64,000 nucleotides of DNA from Bacteroidia bacterium. Its GTDB lineage: Bacteria > Bacteroidota > Bacteroidia > Bacteroidales > UBA932. Shown piece after piece: positions 44,726 to 52,733 of the stretch. Location of the stretch: positions 1 to 64,000 of the forward strand of contig SABC01000004.1 of NCBI GenBank assembly GCA_009929175.1, written 5' to 3'. The notes beneath the pieces were generated by a model that was not told the origin of the DNA, did no database searches, and saw only the letters and a program-made list of their open reading frames with translations. The translations under genes and the position numbers were made by a program. Positions within the stretch are counted from its first letter, which is position 1. Each line of letters starts with the position of its first letter.

Positions 44726-45964
44726 TTGAATACAAATATCTTTATTGCAAAAACTTTATGGAAAAAGCAAACGGGGAAAAAGGGCCTTACCGGAGGCAGC
44801 TCCCTGATTGCCGGAATTTCTGTTGCCGTGAGTATAATGGTGATGTTCCTTTCCATTGTGATTTCGGATGGGTTTAAAAAAGAGATAAAAGACAAGGCTT
44901 CGGGGTTTTCCGGAGAGATACTCCTGCACAGCCCGGGAGTGGACATCACAACATCAATCTACCCGGTCAGTGCAACACCTTCCTTCCTGGACTCCCTTAA
45001 GTCTATGGGCAGTGTAAAGGCTGTCCAGCCTTATGTCTACCGCTCTGCAATTATAAAAAAGGAGGATGCAATACAGGGTGTGTTGATCAAGGGAGTAGAT
45101 TCCACTTTTGACTGGAGCTTTTTTGGTGGTGCTTTGCACGAGGGGCGTTTGCCTTGTATTACAACTAATGAAGGGGAGCCGGAGATCCTGATGTCAAAAA
45201 GATTGTCTGAGATGCTGGGTTTTGCTGTAGGGGATGGGATTCTTGTATATTTTGTTGATAATTCGGTAAAGGTTAGGAGGTTTTTGCTTACTGGTATCTA
45301 CAACGCCCAATTGGAGGATATAGACAAGACGCTGCTTTTGACTGATGCCGGTTCATTGCAAAAAGTGAATGGTTGGAGCAAGGACGATGTGTCGGGTTTG
45401 GAAATCCGGTTGTGGAACGGGAACGAAATAAGGAAAAGTGCTCTCGAAATCGAACGGTTGACACTGAACGCCCCACAGGACGAATCCTATTTTGTAACAA
45501 GTGTGGATGAATTGTTCCCGCATCTTTTTGATTGGCTCAAACTTTTGGATTTTAATGTGTTGATTATAATGCTACTGATGATATCAGTAGCCGGGTTCAA
45601 TATGGTTTCGGGACTTTTGATCCTTTTGTTTGAAAAGATTTCTATGATCGGTCTTTTAAAGGCTCTTGGAATGAGAGATACATCTATACACAAGATATTC
45701 CTAACCAGGGCTTTCTACCTTGTAATTTCGGGAATGGCAGTTGGAAACCTTCTGGGGTTTGTGCTTGCATATATTCAATTCCAATTCAAAACCATACCGT
45801 TGGATCCGGTTAATTACTTTGTGGCTTATGTTCCGGTATACTTTAACTGGACAAAGCTTATCCTGCTAAACGTGATATCAGTTTTGATGATTACACTTTT
45901 GTTGATGATTCCATCCTTTTTCATCTCCAGGGTAAGCCCCGAAAAAACCCTCAGGGTAAAGTAA
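44726..45964 (+). CDS. LolC/LolE-type ABC transporter permease (FtsX family)
   Basis: This 412-residue inner-membrane protein has one N-terminal helix (about residues 25-48), a large periplasmic domain (about 55-270), and three C-terminal helices (about 275-300, 325-350 and 375-400). This is the LolC/LolE/MacB arrangement used to hand lipoproteins to the outer membrane. FEKISMIGLLKALGMRDTSI is the cytoplasmic coupling motif of the FtsX family. The ATPase partner is not encoded nearby. The start is TTG: an in-frame TAA lies 6 bases upstream and the next ATG would remove the first helix. It ends 2 bases from the convergent MltF-like gene. Confidence 0.86.
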   Translation: MNTNIFIAKTLWKKQTGKKGLTGGSSLIAGISVAVSIMVMFLSIVISDGFKKEIKDKASGFSGEILLHSPGVDITTSIYPVSATPSFLDSLKSMGSVKAVQPYVYRSAIIKKEDAIQGVLIKGVDSTFDWSFFGGALHEGRLPCITTNEGEPEILMSKRLSEMLGFAVGDGILVYFVDNSVKVRRFLLTGIYNAQLEDIDKTLLLTDAGSLQKVNGWSKDDVSGLEIRLWNGNEIRKSALEIERLTLNAPQDESYFVTSVDELFPHLFDWLKLLDFNVLIIMLLMISVAGFNMVSGLLILLFEKISMIGLLKALGMRDTSIHKIFLTRAFYLVISGMAVGNLLGFVLAYIQFQFKTIPLDPVNYFVAYVPVYFNWTKLILLNVISVLMITLLLMIPSFFISRVSPEKTLRVK

Positions 45965-45966
45965 AA

Positions 45967-47028
45967 CTACTTTTTTACCAGCATTTTGTAGTTTTCGTAA
46001 CGGTTGAGTATTTCGTCCACGAAATTGATTGTTTCGGTACCTTTGAATTTACCGTGGCGCAGCAACTCCTCAGGGAGTTCTCCATGGATGCTCATATATG
46101 GAATAACCTGTTTAAGGCTGTCCCATTCGAACCTGTTGATTTTTTTATAGTCGGCAGCCCTGCGGATATCCTCGACCCTTCCCTCTCCGGCGTTATAGGC
46201 GGCAAGGATGAACTTTACCCGGTTTACCGAGTCAATCTCATGTGAATTATAAAGGGAGGTAAGCCTTTTTATAAAAAGTGTTCCAGCTTTGATGTTCTGT
46301 TCGGGATCGTATAGGTCTACTATATCGAACTTCTTTGCAGTAGAGGGTAAAACCTGCATAAGCCCATGGGCATCCCTGCCCGATTTTGCACTTATGCGGA
46401 ATTTGCTCTCCTGGTAAATGAGGGATGCAAGCAGTCTCCAGTCCCATCCAATAGAACGGGCATATTGTTTGATTATCTGATCATAGGGAGAGAGTACAGA
46501 TACAGGACCGTTTGTGAAAGTATTGCGTCGGTACATCCTGTAATATTTGTTTTGCATATTCCGGAATTCCCTTGTATGGCTATAGTAGCCAAACCAGTAA
46601 TTCATACTTTGGAGCATGTTGTAATTCTCTTTTTTCACAACCCATACATGTTCCTTGTCATTCAGATAGAGGCTGGATATTACTTTGTCGGCGTATTGGT
46701 CTGGAATGGAGTCTCCGGCAGCGTCTACGACAAGAATATCAGTTGTTCCGTCCATCAGGCTTTTCCAATGGTCCTTTTCTTGAGATGGTGCAATCTTGAT
46801 GTTGCATTTTTGATGTTTGGCAAAGCGGTTAAGGAGGTCAAAGTGGAATCCCACGGGGTGTCCCTGGCTGAGATAAATGCCTCCGTTAATATTTACCATT
46901 GCACTTAACTCTTTTCCTTCGAGGAAAAAGTCGATCTTCTCACCGTTGTGACCCTCATCCGAAGAGGAGAGGACAGGATGGATCAGGATAAAGGAAAGGG
47001 CTAAGATTGTTTTGATGATTGGCCTCAT
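45967..47028 (-). CDS. MltF-like lytic transglycosylase with reduced solute-binding domain
   Basis: This 353-residue exported protein has a signal peptide near residues 1-22. The C-terminal SLT domain (about 185-330) is of the GH23 type, with catalytic Glu in LASLIYQESKF, then GRDAHGLMQVLPSTAKKF and ILAAYNAGEGRV; it should cut glycan strands to anhydro-muropeptides. The N-terminal domain (about 30-165) resembles family 3 solute-binding proteins (GFHFDLLNRFA, WKSLMDGTTDILVVDA). The strand EHVWVVKKEN and the final helix follow directly, as if the second lobe had been cut out. It lies 9 bases after the porin gene. Confidence 0.86.
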   Translation of the reverse strand: MRPIIKTILALSFILIHPVLSSSDEGHNGEKIDFFLEGKELSAMVNINGGIYLSQGHPVGFHFDLLNRFAKHQKCNIKIAPSQEKDHWKSLMDGTTDILVVDAAGDSIPDQYADKVISSLYLNDKEHVWVVKKENYNMLQSMNYWFGYYSHTREFRNMQNKYYRMYRRNTFTNGPVSVLSPYDQIIKQYARSIGWDWRLLASLIYQESKFRISAKSGRDAHGLMQVLPSTAKKFDIVDLYDPEQNIKAGTLFIKRLTSLYNSHEIDSVNRVKFILAAYNAGEGRVEDIRRAADYKKINRFEWDSLKQVIPYMSIHGELPEELLRHGKFKGTETINFVDEILNRYENYKMLVKK

Positions 47029-47037
47029 AGGCTATTG

Positions 47038-49212
47038 TTATTTTACGTAAAATGGCCAGTGAATCCCGATTTTAAGGGCTGTCTGTGGCCTGATGTAATG
47101 GTGTGCCGAGAAATAATCGCCGTCCGGCCAACCTTGGGCTGCATTTAGGTATTTGACAAAAATGCTTGCTCTTTTCCATTGCAAGTTTACAAAAGCATCA
47201 ATATATGGATAGTTGCCTATCTGCCTGTCGTTTTGATTGTGGAAAAGTCCAAGAGCCGGGCTGTATGCCGGTGCGAACCATGGTGTGTTAAAGCTGACAT
47301 CAGCCCCAAGTTGTGCAGTAAGGACGTTTTTTACCAACTCAAACTGCATGTAGTATTTGAGGTTGGCACTTATCTCGGGAAGCGGAATGACCTCCTTGTT
47401 GGAGCTCATCTGAAAAAGTACCCTGTTGTCCAGGTGAAGAAAACCAAATTTGAAGTTTTTCTGTATATAGGCCGACATTATGGTCACAATGTCCGGGTGT
47501 TGGGCTGCCAGGCCCTGGATTCCGTAGTATACAGGATTGTTGATTATTGCATATCCTGCAAAAATTGAGAGTTTGTACTTTGGAATTTCCAGGCTCCCTT
47601 CGAGCTTAGTTTCGGTTATGTTGCTGAATTCATTATCCCACATGTAGTGGTTTGAATAATAGTTGTTGCCGAGCCAACCGGGTGTTCGGTTGTCGATCCT
47701 GACAGCAGCAGTCAGATGGATTCCGTCCTCCACCGGATAGAGGGAAAACCTTATCCTGCCGTCAGCAGAGAGATTACCGGAGTAATAGCCCGAAAGGTCG
47801 TAACGGGCATTTGCATCCCACTCCATATAGTTGCGGAATCTCCCCAGTGCCCCAAAATAGAGGAAAATATTGTTGTGGCTTTGCTGAGACCTTCCTTGGG
47901 TATAAAACTCAGGCCTGAAGTTGTAGATTGTCATCAGTTGATGGCCTATTCCTCCGTCAAGTTTTGAGATCACTGCATCTTTTGCCCACGGCTGTATACG
48001 AATAAAGGCTTTGTTTTCCAGAGAGCTTACCCTCAAAGAGTCAAAAGTAGAGGTGGGAGAAAACAGGAACATGTTGTTATACAAAGCTCTGCCTGCCGAA
48101 TCTGTCTGATCTATGTTGTCGGTGTATTTTTTTGTATAGGTTGAGTACTCGAAACTATGTCCAAAATAGGTCATGGTTCCCTCCCCGTATGCCAATGTGT
48201 CGTTCTTTGACCATCTCACAGGAATCCCGTAAGAGTGGGTTAGAAACAGAGTGTTCCTCTTAAGGTTATTGTCGGCCTCTTTCAATCGGTATTCAAGGTC
48301 CTTAGAGTCTTCTGTAGTTGTGTCTATCACCATTTTGTCGTCCAGGACCCCACCGTTCTCTTCCCTCTTTATACCCTGGAAAATGTAACCTCCATGCAGG
48401 ATATACCTTTTTCCAAGATAGTTTGCCGTCATGGTTACTGTACGGTTGTCAGTTGCCTCCCTGGGCAGAAGGCCTGCTGCACCGAATCTTTTATAGGTGA
48501 AGTTAAGGTTGAAGGATGGGGAGAGGTTTTGGGTGTGCATTATCTTAAGGTTGCTCTCTTCCTTATCTCTGTTTGCAAACAGGGTTCCCCAAAAAGCCAT
48601 CTCGGTGTATGGTGTCTTTGTGTTGTAAAACGGAACACTTTCCTTTGTGTTGCTATATACAAGGTATGGTTCAAATGGTTCGAAAAGGTCCAGTCTCTCC
48701 CTTTTAAAGTAGTTGTGAGTCTGGGCTGCCGAACCTGAAATCCCGAGGTATGTAGCTCCAACATCATTTTTCATGAAAGGATATACCTGGAAATTTTCAT
48801 TGAAAGTGGTGTCCGGATTGAGCATACGGATATTGTTGAAGCGGCTGTCATGGCTCCATGTTATCAACCTCTTGTATTTAAGAGAATCTGGAATTATATA
48901 GGTGTTTAGGATACGAGGCTCTGACCATCTTAGTGTGTCTCTTGCCCCCTTGGCACTATCCCTTTTTTCCTTTTTCTGTTGTTTTTCCACGAATTTCTTC
49001 TCTTTTGCAATTGCCCGAAGCTCTTTGGCAGAGAGTGCCGAGGAGTCAATCAAGAGCTTTTGTAATGAGTCATTGACCTGCAGCAAAGTATCTTTTTGCG
49101 GGATAGTCTCCGATATGATATTGTAATTTGCAGATAATATGCTTGGTATGTATAAGAGCATCACGATTGTAAAAACCGTAATGCTCCTTTTGTGTTTAAC
49201 TATTTCCTGCAT
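47038..49212 (-). CDS. Putative outer membrane porin (Porin_10 type)
   Basis: This 724-residue protein has an N-terminal signal (about residues 10-28) and a coiled, charged stretch rich in Lys/Glu (about 60-95). Many amphipathic strands with alternating aromatics run to the end (PQTALKIGIHWPFYVK), the usual finish of a beta-barrel. The sequence follows the Bacteroidota putative-porin family, including GATYLGISGSAAQTHNYFKR near residue 150. Substrate is unknown. I chose the ATG at 49212; starts at 49224 and 49236 lie on or beside the predicted -7 box. It is probably co-transcribed with the downstream transglycosylase. Confidence 0.82.
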   Translation of the reverse strand: MQEIVKHKRSITVFTIVMLLYIPSILSANYNIISETIPQKDTLLQVNDSLQKLLIDSSALSAKELRAIAKEKKFVEKQQKKEKRDSAKGARDTLRWSEPRILNTYIIPDSLKYKRLITWSHDSRFNNIRMLNPDTTFNENFQVYPFMKNDVGATYLGISGSAAQTHNYFKRERLDLFEPFEPYLVYSNTKESVPFYNTKTPYTEMAFWGTLFANRDKEESNLKIMHTQNLSPSFNLNFTYKRFGAAGLLPREATDNRTVTMTANYLGKRYILHGGYIFQGIKREENGGVLDDKMVIDTTTEDSKDLEYRLKEADNNLKRNTLFLTHSYGIPVRWSKNDTLAYGEGTMTYFGHSFEYSTYTKKYTDNIDQTDSAGRALYNNMFLFSPTSTFDSLRVSSLENKAFIRIQPWAKDAVISKLDGGIGHQLMTIYNFRPEFYTQGRSQQSHNNIFLYFGALGRFRNYMEWDANARYDLSGYYSGNLSADGRIRFSLYPVEDGIHLTAAVRIDNRTPGWLGNNYYSNHYMWDNEFSNITETKLEGSLEIPKYKLSIFAGYAIINNPVYYGIQGLAAQHPDIVTIMSAYIQKNFKFGFLHLDNRVLFQMSSNKEVIPLPEISANLKYYMQFELVKNVLTAQLGADVSFNTPWFAPAYSPALGLFHNQNDRQIGNYPYIDAFVNLQWKRASIFVKYLNAAQGWPDGDYFSAHHYIRPQTALKIGIHWPFYVK

Positions 49213-49233
49213 ACTACTGCACATAACAAGCTG

Positions 49234-49241
49234 CAAACTTA
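49234..49241 (-). promoter_or_regulatory. -7 promoter element of the porin-MltF unit
   Basis: The minus strand reads TAAGTTTG, matching TAnnTTTG, 21 bases before the ATG at 49212. Confidence 0.5.
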
Positions 49242-49294
49242 CAAAAAATATTCCAAACTGTTACCCGTATTTGTAATATGCAGATTGTCAGACA

Positions 49295-50056
49295 TTAAAT
49301 TCCTGCAACCCGTTTCTTGTATTCATCGATGCAAGCATCAAGGCGTTGGTGTGCGGTTGTATCTCCGGGAACGTTGTGGGACGGATGGATGTAGAGTTTG
49401 ACACCTCTGTCGGCCAGTATCTCGGCAACGGTTGTAACTGTCATCCATACCAGGGTTATGAATGCCATTGTTGAAACCGGACCTACTTTGTCATAATGAT
49501 TCTTGAGGGGCACGCTTGCGTCAACCAGTGGCGCACACGAATCCACGACTATATCTGCCAGTTCAAACAAAGTCTTGCCGCATGAGTGGCGGCTTTTTTT
49601 GTCGACAGATTCCGAAGCAGACCCGAATACAATTACCTTCATCCCTGCCTCTTTGGCTTTTAGTGCGACATCAATGTTCACGTTGTTGATGCCTGTGTGC
49701 GAAAAGATCCACATGGTGTCTTCGCTGCTAAAGTTATAGGATTTCATGATTGCCTCTCCGTAGCCCTCAGCCCTTTCGAGGAAAAGGAACTGGTGGATTC
49801 CCATCTCTCCGGTAATGCGGGTAAAAAAGGTAAGTGGCAGCTCCACTATAGGATGGAAACCAACAAAACCCCCTATCCTGGGGTACATCTCCTCAACCGG
49901 TATTGTTGCATGGCCACATCCAAAGGTGTGTACCCATCTGCCCTTTTCTATTGAATCAGCCATTACTGCAGCTGCTTTCTTTATGTTTTCCAGCTGACTC
50001 TCTTCAATTTTTGACATCACCTCACGGGCGTTTTTTAACCATTCTAATGCTAACAT
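49295..50056 (-). CDS. SIS-domain sugar isomerase-like protein (UPF0309-like)
   Basis: This 253-residue protein has a single SIS domain. The phosphosugar-binding region shows VHTFGCGHATIPVEEMYPRIGGF (about residues 42-64), then MWIFSHTGINNVNIDVALKAKEAGMKVIVFGSASES (about 115-150). This fits the UPF0309 group, related to phosphosugar isomerases and etherases. It is the last gene of a five-gene unit, 1 base after the MFS stop. Together with the ROK kinase it suggests handling of a phosphorylated (amino) sugar; the substrate is not known. Confidence 0.82.
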   Translation of the reverse strand: MLALEWLKNAREVMSKIEESQLENIKKAAAVMADSIEKGRWVHTFGCGHATIPVEEMYPRIGGFVGFHPIVELPLTFFTRITGEMGIHQFLFLERAEGYGEAIMKSYNFSSEDTMWIFSHTGINNVNIDVALKAKEAGMKVIVFGSASESVDKKSRHSCGKTLFELADIVVDSCAPLVDASVPLKNHYDKVGPVSTMAFITLVWMTVTTVAEILADRGVKLYIHPSHNVPGDTTAHQRLDACIDEYKKRVAGI

Positions 50057-50057
50057 A

Positions 50058-51209
50058 TTATTTTGTTTTTTTAAAAGATAAACTCAAAGAGTAAAGTATG
50101 ATTATTGCAATTGTACAACCTATTACAATGTAGTGGAAATTGACAAGAGATACCATTCCGACCAAAAGGTTGAGCAGAGTGTTTCCTGTAAGTGCAATTA
50201 CTAGGGCAATGCTGAATGCGGTTCCCGACATCTCCTTGTATTTCTCTCCAACCTCACCCAGTATGACCGGAAATGTAGATGCAAAACCCAGTCCAAGCAT
50301 GAATGTTCCAGGGATAATCAATACGGGGTTTCCGGAATAGGTGAGTATAATCATTCCGGAAGCAGAGATGATCATACTTACAAGCAACGTAATATACCTT
50401 GAAACAAACCTTAACAAAAATCCCAACACCACACGTCCGGTTCCTACTCCCAGTATGATTGCAGTAAGGCCGTACATGGCCATATTCCTTTCTACTCCGG
50501 AAATACCTTCCAGATAGGCAGGTATCCAGTTGTTGCTGATACCTTCAAGACCGCTTTGGAAGAAGAGTACAAAACTGAGTACAATCAAAAAAGGCTCTTT
50601 GAGGAGGGAAGCCATCTTTGATATTGGTATTCCCTGTTTGAACTTGGCCTCCGGGAATTGTACCAAAAGGTAAAATATGACCGGCAATAAAACCAAAGCT
50701 CCTGCCGATGAAACAATTGTGACATAGGTAGTGCTTTTTGAAAGGGTTGCAAAAAGCAACGGGATAGCAATTGCCCCTACTGTATAGAATAATCCCAGTA
50801 TACTCAGGTTGGAGGCTCTGGATTTATCGTCGGAGATATCCGAAACCAAAGCGTTGGTAAGTCCGTTAAGTGTGCCTCCCCCAAATCCTATCAGGAAAAT
50901 TGCAAAACGGGCCATTTGGGCTGTATTGCAAAATGCCAGTAATTCCAACCCTGCCATGGTAACCAGACTAGCTGTTATTATCAGGATTTTATATCCGAAC
51001 CTGTCGATAACCGGTCCAAATATCAACGACCCTATCAATATCCCCAATGGCAGCAATCCGGCAAGTGTGGAGGCAGATGTGGTGTCGAGCCCAAACTTTT
51101 CAATCAATGATGGAAGTACTGCTCCCATTATGACAAATGATACTCCAAAGAATATCATTCCTGTGAACCCGGCTGCCAAGGTAGCCCCCTTGTTTCGGTA
51201 AAATTCCAT
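50058..51209 (-). CDS. MFS transporter (sugar type)
   Basis: This 383-residue major facilitator protein has about 12 membrane helices. The loop 2-3 signature reads GPVIDRFGYKIL (about residues 57-68), with LLPLGILIGSLIF before it. The profile is like the fucose/glucose-type MFS permeases often found beside ROK kinases. I chose the ATG at 51209 (MEFYRNKGATLAAG), 2 bases after the ROK stop; the frame continues upstream but only as an overlap of the ROK gene. It likely imports the substrate of the kinase. Confidence 0.87.
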   Translation of the reverse strand: MEFYRNKGATLAAGFTGMIFFGVSFVIMGAVLPSLIEKFGLDTTSASTLAGLLPLGILIGSLIFGPVIDRFGYKILIITASLVTMAGLELLAFCNTAQMARFAIFLIGFGGGTLNGLTNALVSDISDDKSRASNLSILGLFYTVGAIAIPLLFATLSKSTTYVTIVSSAGALVLLPVIFYLLVQFPEAKFKQGIPISKMASLLKEPFLIVLSFVLFFQSGLEGISNNWIPAYLEGISGVERNMAMYGLTAIILGVGTGRVVLGFLLRFVSRYITLLVSMIISASGMIILTYSGNPVLIIPGTFMLGLGFASTFPVILGEVGEKYKEMSGTAFSIALVIALTGNTLLNLLVGMVSLVNFHYIVIGCTIAIIILYSLSLSFKKTK

Positions 51210-51211
51210 AT

Positions 51212-52159
51212 TTAATTTTGTTTTAGAGAGTTGGCATATCCAATGGCAGCTATTGCCCCTGCGCCATACAGGCCGGCTGTATCGGGAAGGGAGGTTGCTG
51301 CAAAGCGACACTCTTTAATTGCAATGGGTTGAGCCCATCTGGAGGCTTCTTGGTAAATCTTGTCAATAAATTTGGTGGCAGGACCGAACACTCCTCCTCC
51401 AAATATCAACATTTGGGGATTGAACAGGCTTACAAAATTTGCCGCTGCCATTCCCCAGAACCTGATTGCCTTTTCCAATACCATAACGGCAACCGGATCG
51501 TTTTGCTCATAGGCATCGAATACATCCCTTGTAGAGGATTCCTGGTTCAGTAAGGAAGTATGTATTGTTGACAGTTCCCGGGCTCTGGCAGCAATACCGT
51601 TTCCCGAGGCTTCACTTTCGAAACAGCCGCAACTATCCCATTTGTTTTGGTATGGATATTCAAGCGCCATCCAACCGGTGGCCCCGACAATGTCCGAAGC
51701 ACCATGAAGAACCCTTCCGTCAATCAGTATACCCGCTCCAATGCCGGTTCCGACCGCAATGAAAATGGCGTTTTCACACCCTTTGGCAACCCCTCTGCTC
51801 ACCTCTCCCAAAATATAGCAAGTACGGTCGCTCTCTATCATGATGTTTGCTTTGGGATATTTAGAGCAGAGAAAATCTCTAAGGGGAAACATATCCCAGC
51901 CTTTTATATTTGGAGCCCAAACTTTACCACTCTTGGAATAGGCAATGCCAGGAACACATATTCCCAGGCTTATCTTTTGAGAATCTGTGATGTTGTAGGG
52001 CAGGAGCAGTGAGTTGCAAACGTCTGTGATAAGTGTTGCCACCCCCGTACCTTCACGATTATCCAGGTACCTGGTCTCACTGGCCAATAATGAGTTGCCT
52101 TCTCCAAAAACTGCACCCGAAATCTTGGTGCCCCCCAAATCTATTCCAATATAAACCAT
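51212..52159 (-). CDS. ROK family sugar kinase, variant active site
   Basis: This 315-residue ROK protein has an ATP-binding N-terminal GIDLGGTKISGAVF (about residues 5-18). The second phosphate motif is AVGTGIGAGILIDG (about 134-147), and the adenosine region is MLIFGGGVFGP. The catalytic Asp position is in IESDRTCYILGE. Two features deviate: the GE-x-GH block that carries a zinc-binding His in typical ROK kinases reads GATGWMALE, and the Cys cluster is SCGCFESEASG. Activity as glucose, fructose or amino-sugar kinase is plausible but not certain. It starts 1 base after the nicotinamidase stop. Confidence 0.85.
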   Translation of the reverse strand: MVYIGIDLGGTKISGAVFGEGNSLLASETRYLDNREGTGVATLITDVCNSLLLPYNITDSQKISLGICVPGIAYSKSGKVWAPNIKGWDMFPLRDFLCSKYPKANIMIESDRTCYILGEVSRGVAKGCENAIFIAVGTGIGAGILIDGRVLHGASDIVGATGWMALEYPYQNKWDSCGCFESEASGNGIAARARELSTIHTSLLNQESSTRDVFDAYEQNDPVAVMVLEKAIRFWGMAAANFVSLFNPQMLIFGGGVFGPATKFIDKIYQEASRWAQPIAIKECRFAATSLPDTAGLYGAGAIAAIGYANSLKQN

Positions 52160-52160
52160 G

Positions 52161-52733
52161 TCAAATCATTGTTATGCCGTTTATTTGCAGCTTGATCAAC
52201 GTCTCTTCGTGTCCCTGCCGATCGACATAGGCAAGAGCCTCCTGAATTAGTGAAACTTTGAATCCAGCATCGGACAGGTCCGATACAGTTGCATTGATGC
52301 AATACTCTGTGGCAATCCCGCTTACAATAACCTCTTGGACACCTTTGTCCCGTAGGAATTCTTCAAGGGTCTTACCAGCACGATCCTTAGCTTCGAAACC
52401 TGAGTATTGTTCCTGTTTAGGGTCTTCTCCCTTGGCAAGAGTGTTGGCATCACATGGTCTGTTGCAATGGTCAGTCACTTGTGTGAAATAGGATTGGTGT
52501 ATTTGCTGGCCCCTGGTCCCTTTAACACAGTGGGCCGGCCAGATGCCTCCGTTTTCAATGAATGAGCAATGGTTGGCAGGGTGGGAGTCGGTTATGTAAA
52601 ACACCTGTTGTCCAGGATTGCTGTTTATGAATCGGATGCTCTCCCTGACAGCATTTTGCGAGTTGTGGCAGGCCATCGAGCCATCGATAAAATCGTACAG
52701 CATGTCTACCACAATATGTGCCTTGTTATTCAT
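52161..52733 (-). CDS. pncA: Nicotinamidase / isochorismatase-like hydrolase
   Basis: This 190-residue cysteine hydrolase deamidates nicotinamide to nicotinate. Catalytic Asp in VVDMLYDFIDG (about residues 9-19), metal ligands in TDSHPANHCSF (about 48-58), the WPAHCVKGT block, the catalytic Lys region LAKGEDPKQEQYSGF, and the nucleophile Cys in ATEYCINAT (about 148-156) all fit PncA. Its start overlaps the pncB stop by 8 bases, which links nicotinamide deamidation with the next step of NAD salvage in one transcript. Confidence 0.9.
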   Translation of the reverse strand: MNNKAHIVVDMLYDFIDGSMACHNSQNAVRESIRFINSNPGQQVFYITDSHPANHCSFIENGGIWPAHCVKGTRGQQIHQSYFTQVTDHCNRPCDANTLAKGEDPKQEQYSGFEAKDRAGKTLEEFLRDKGVQEVIVSGIATEYCINATVSDLSDAGFKVSLIQEALAYVDRQGHEETLIKLQINGITMI

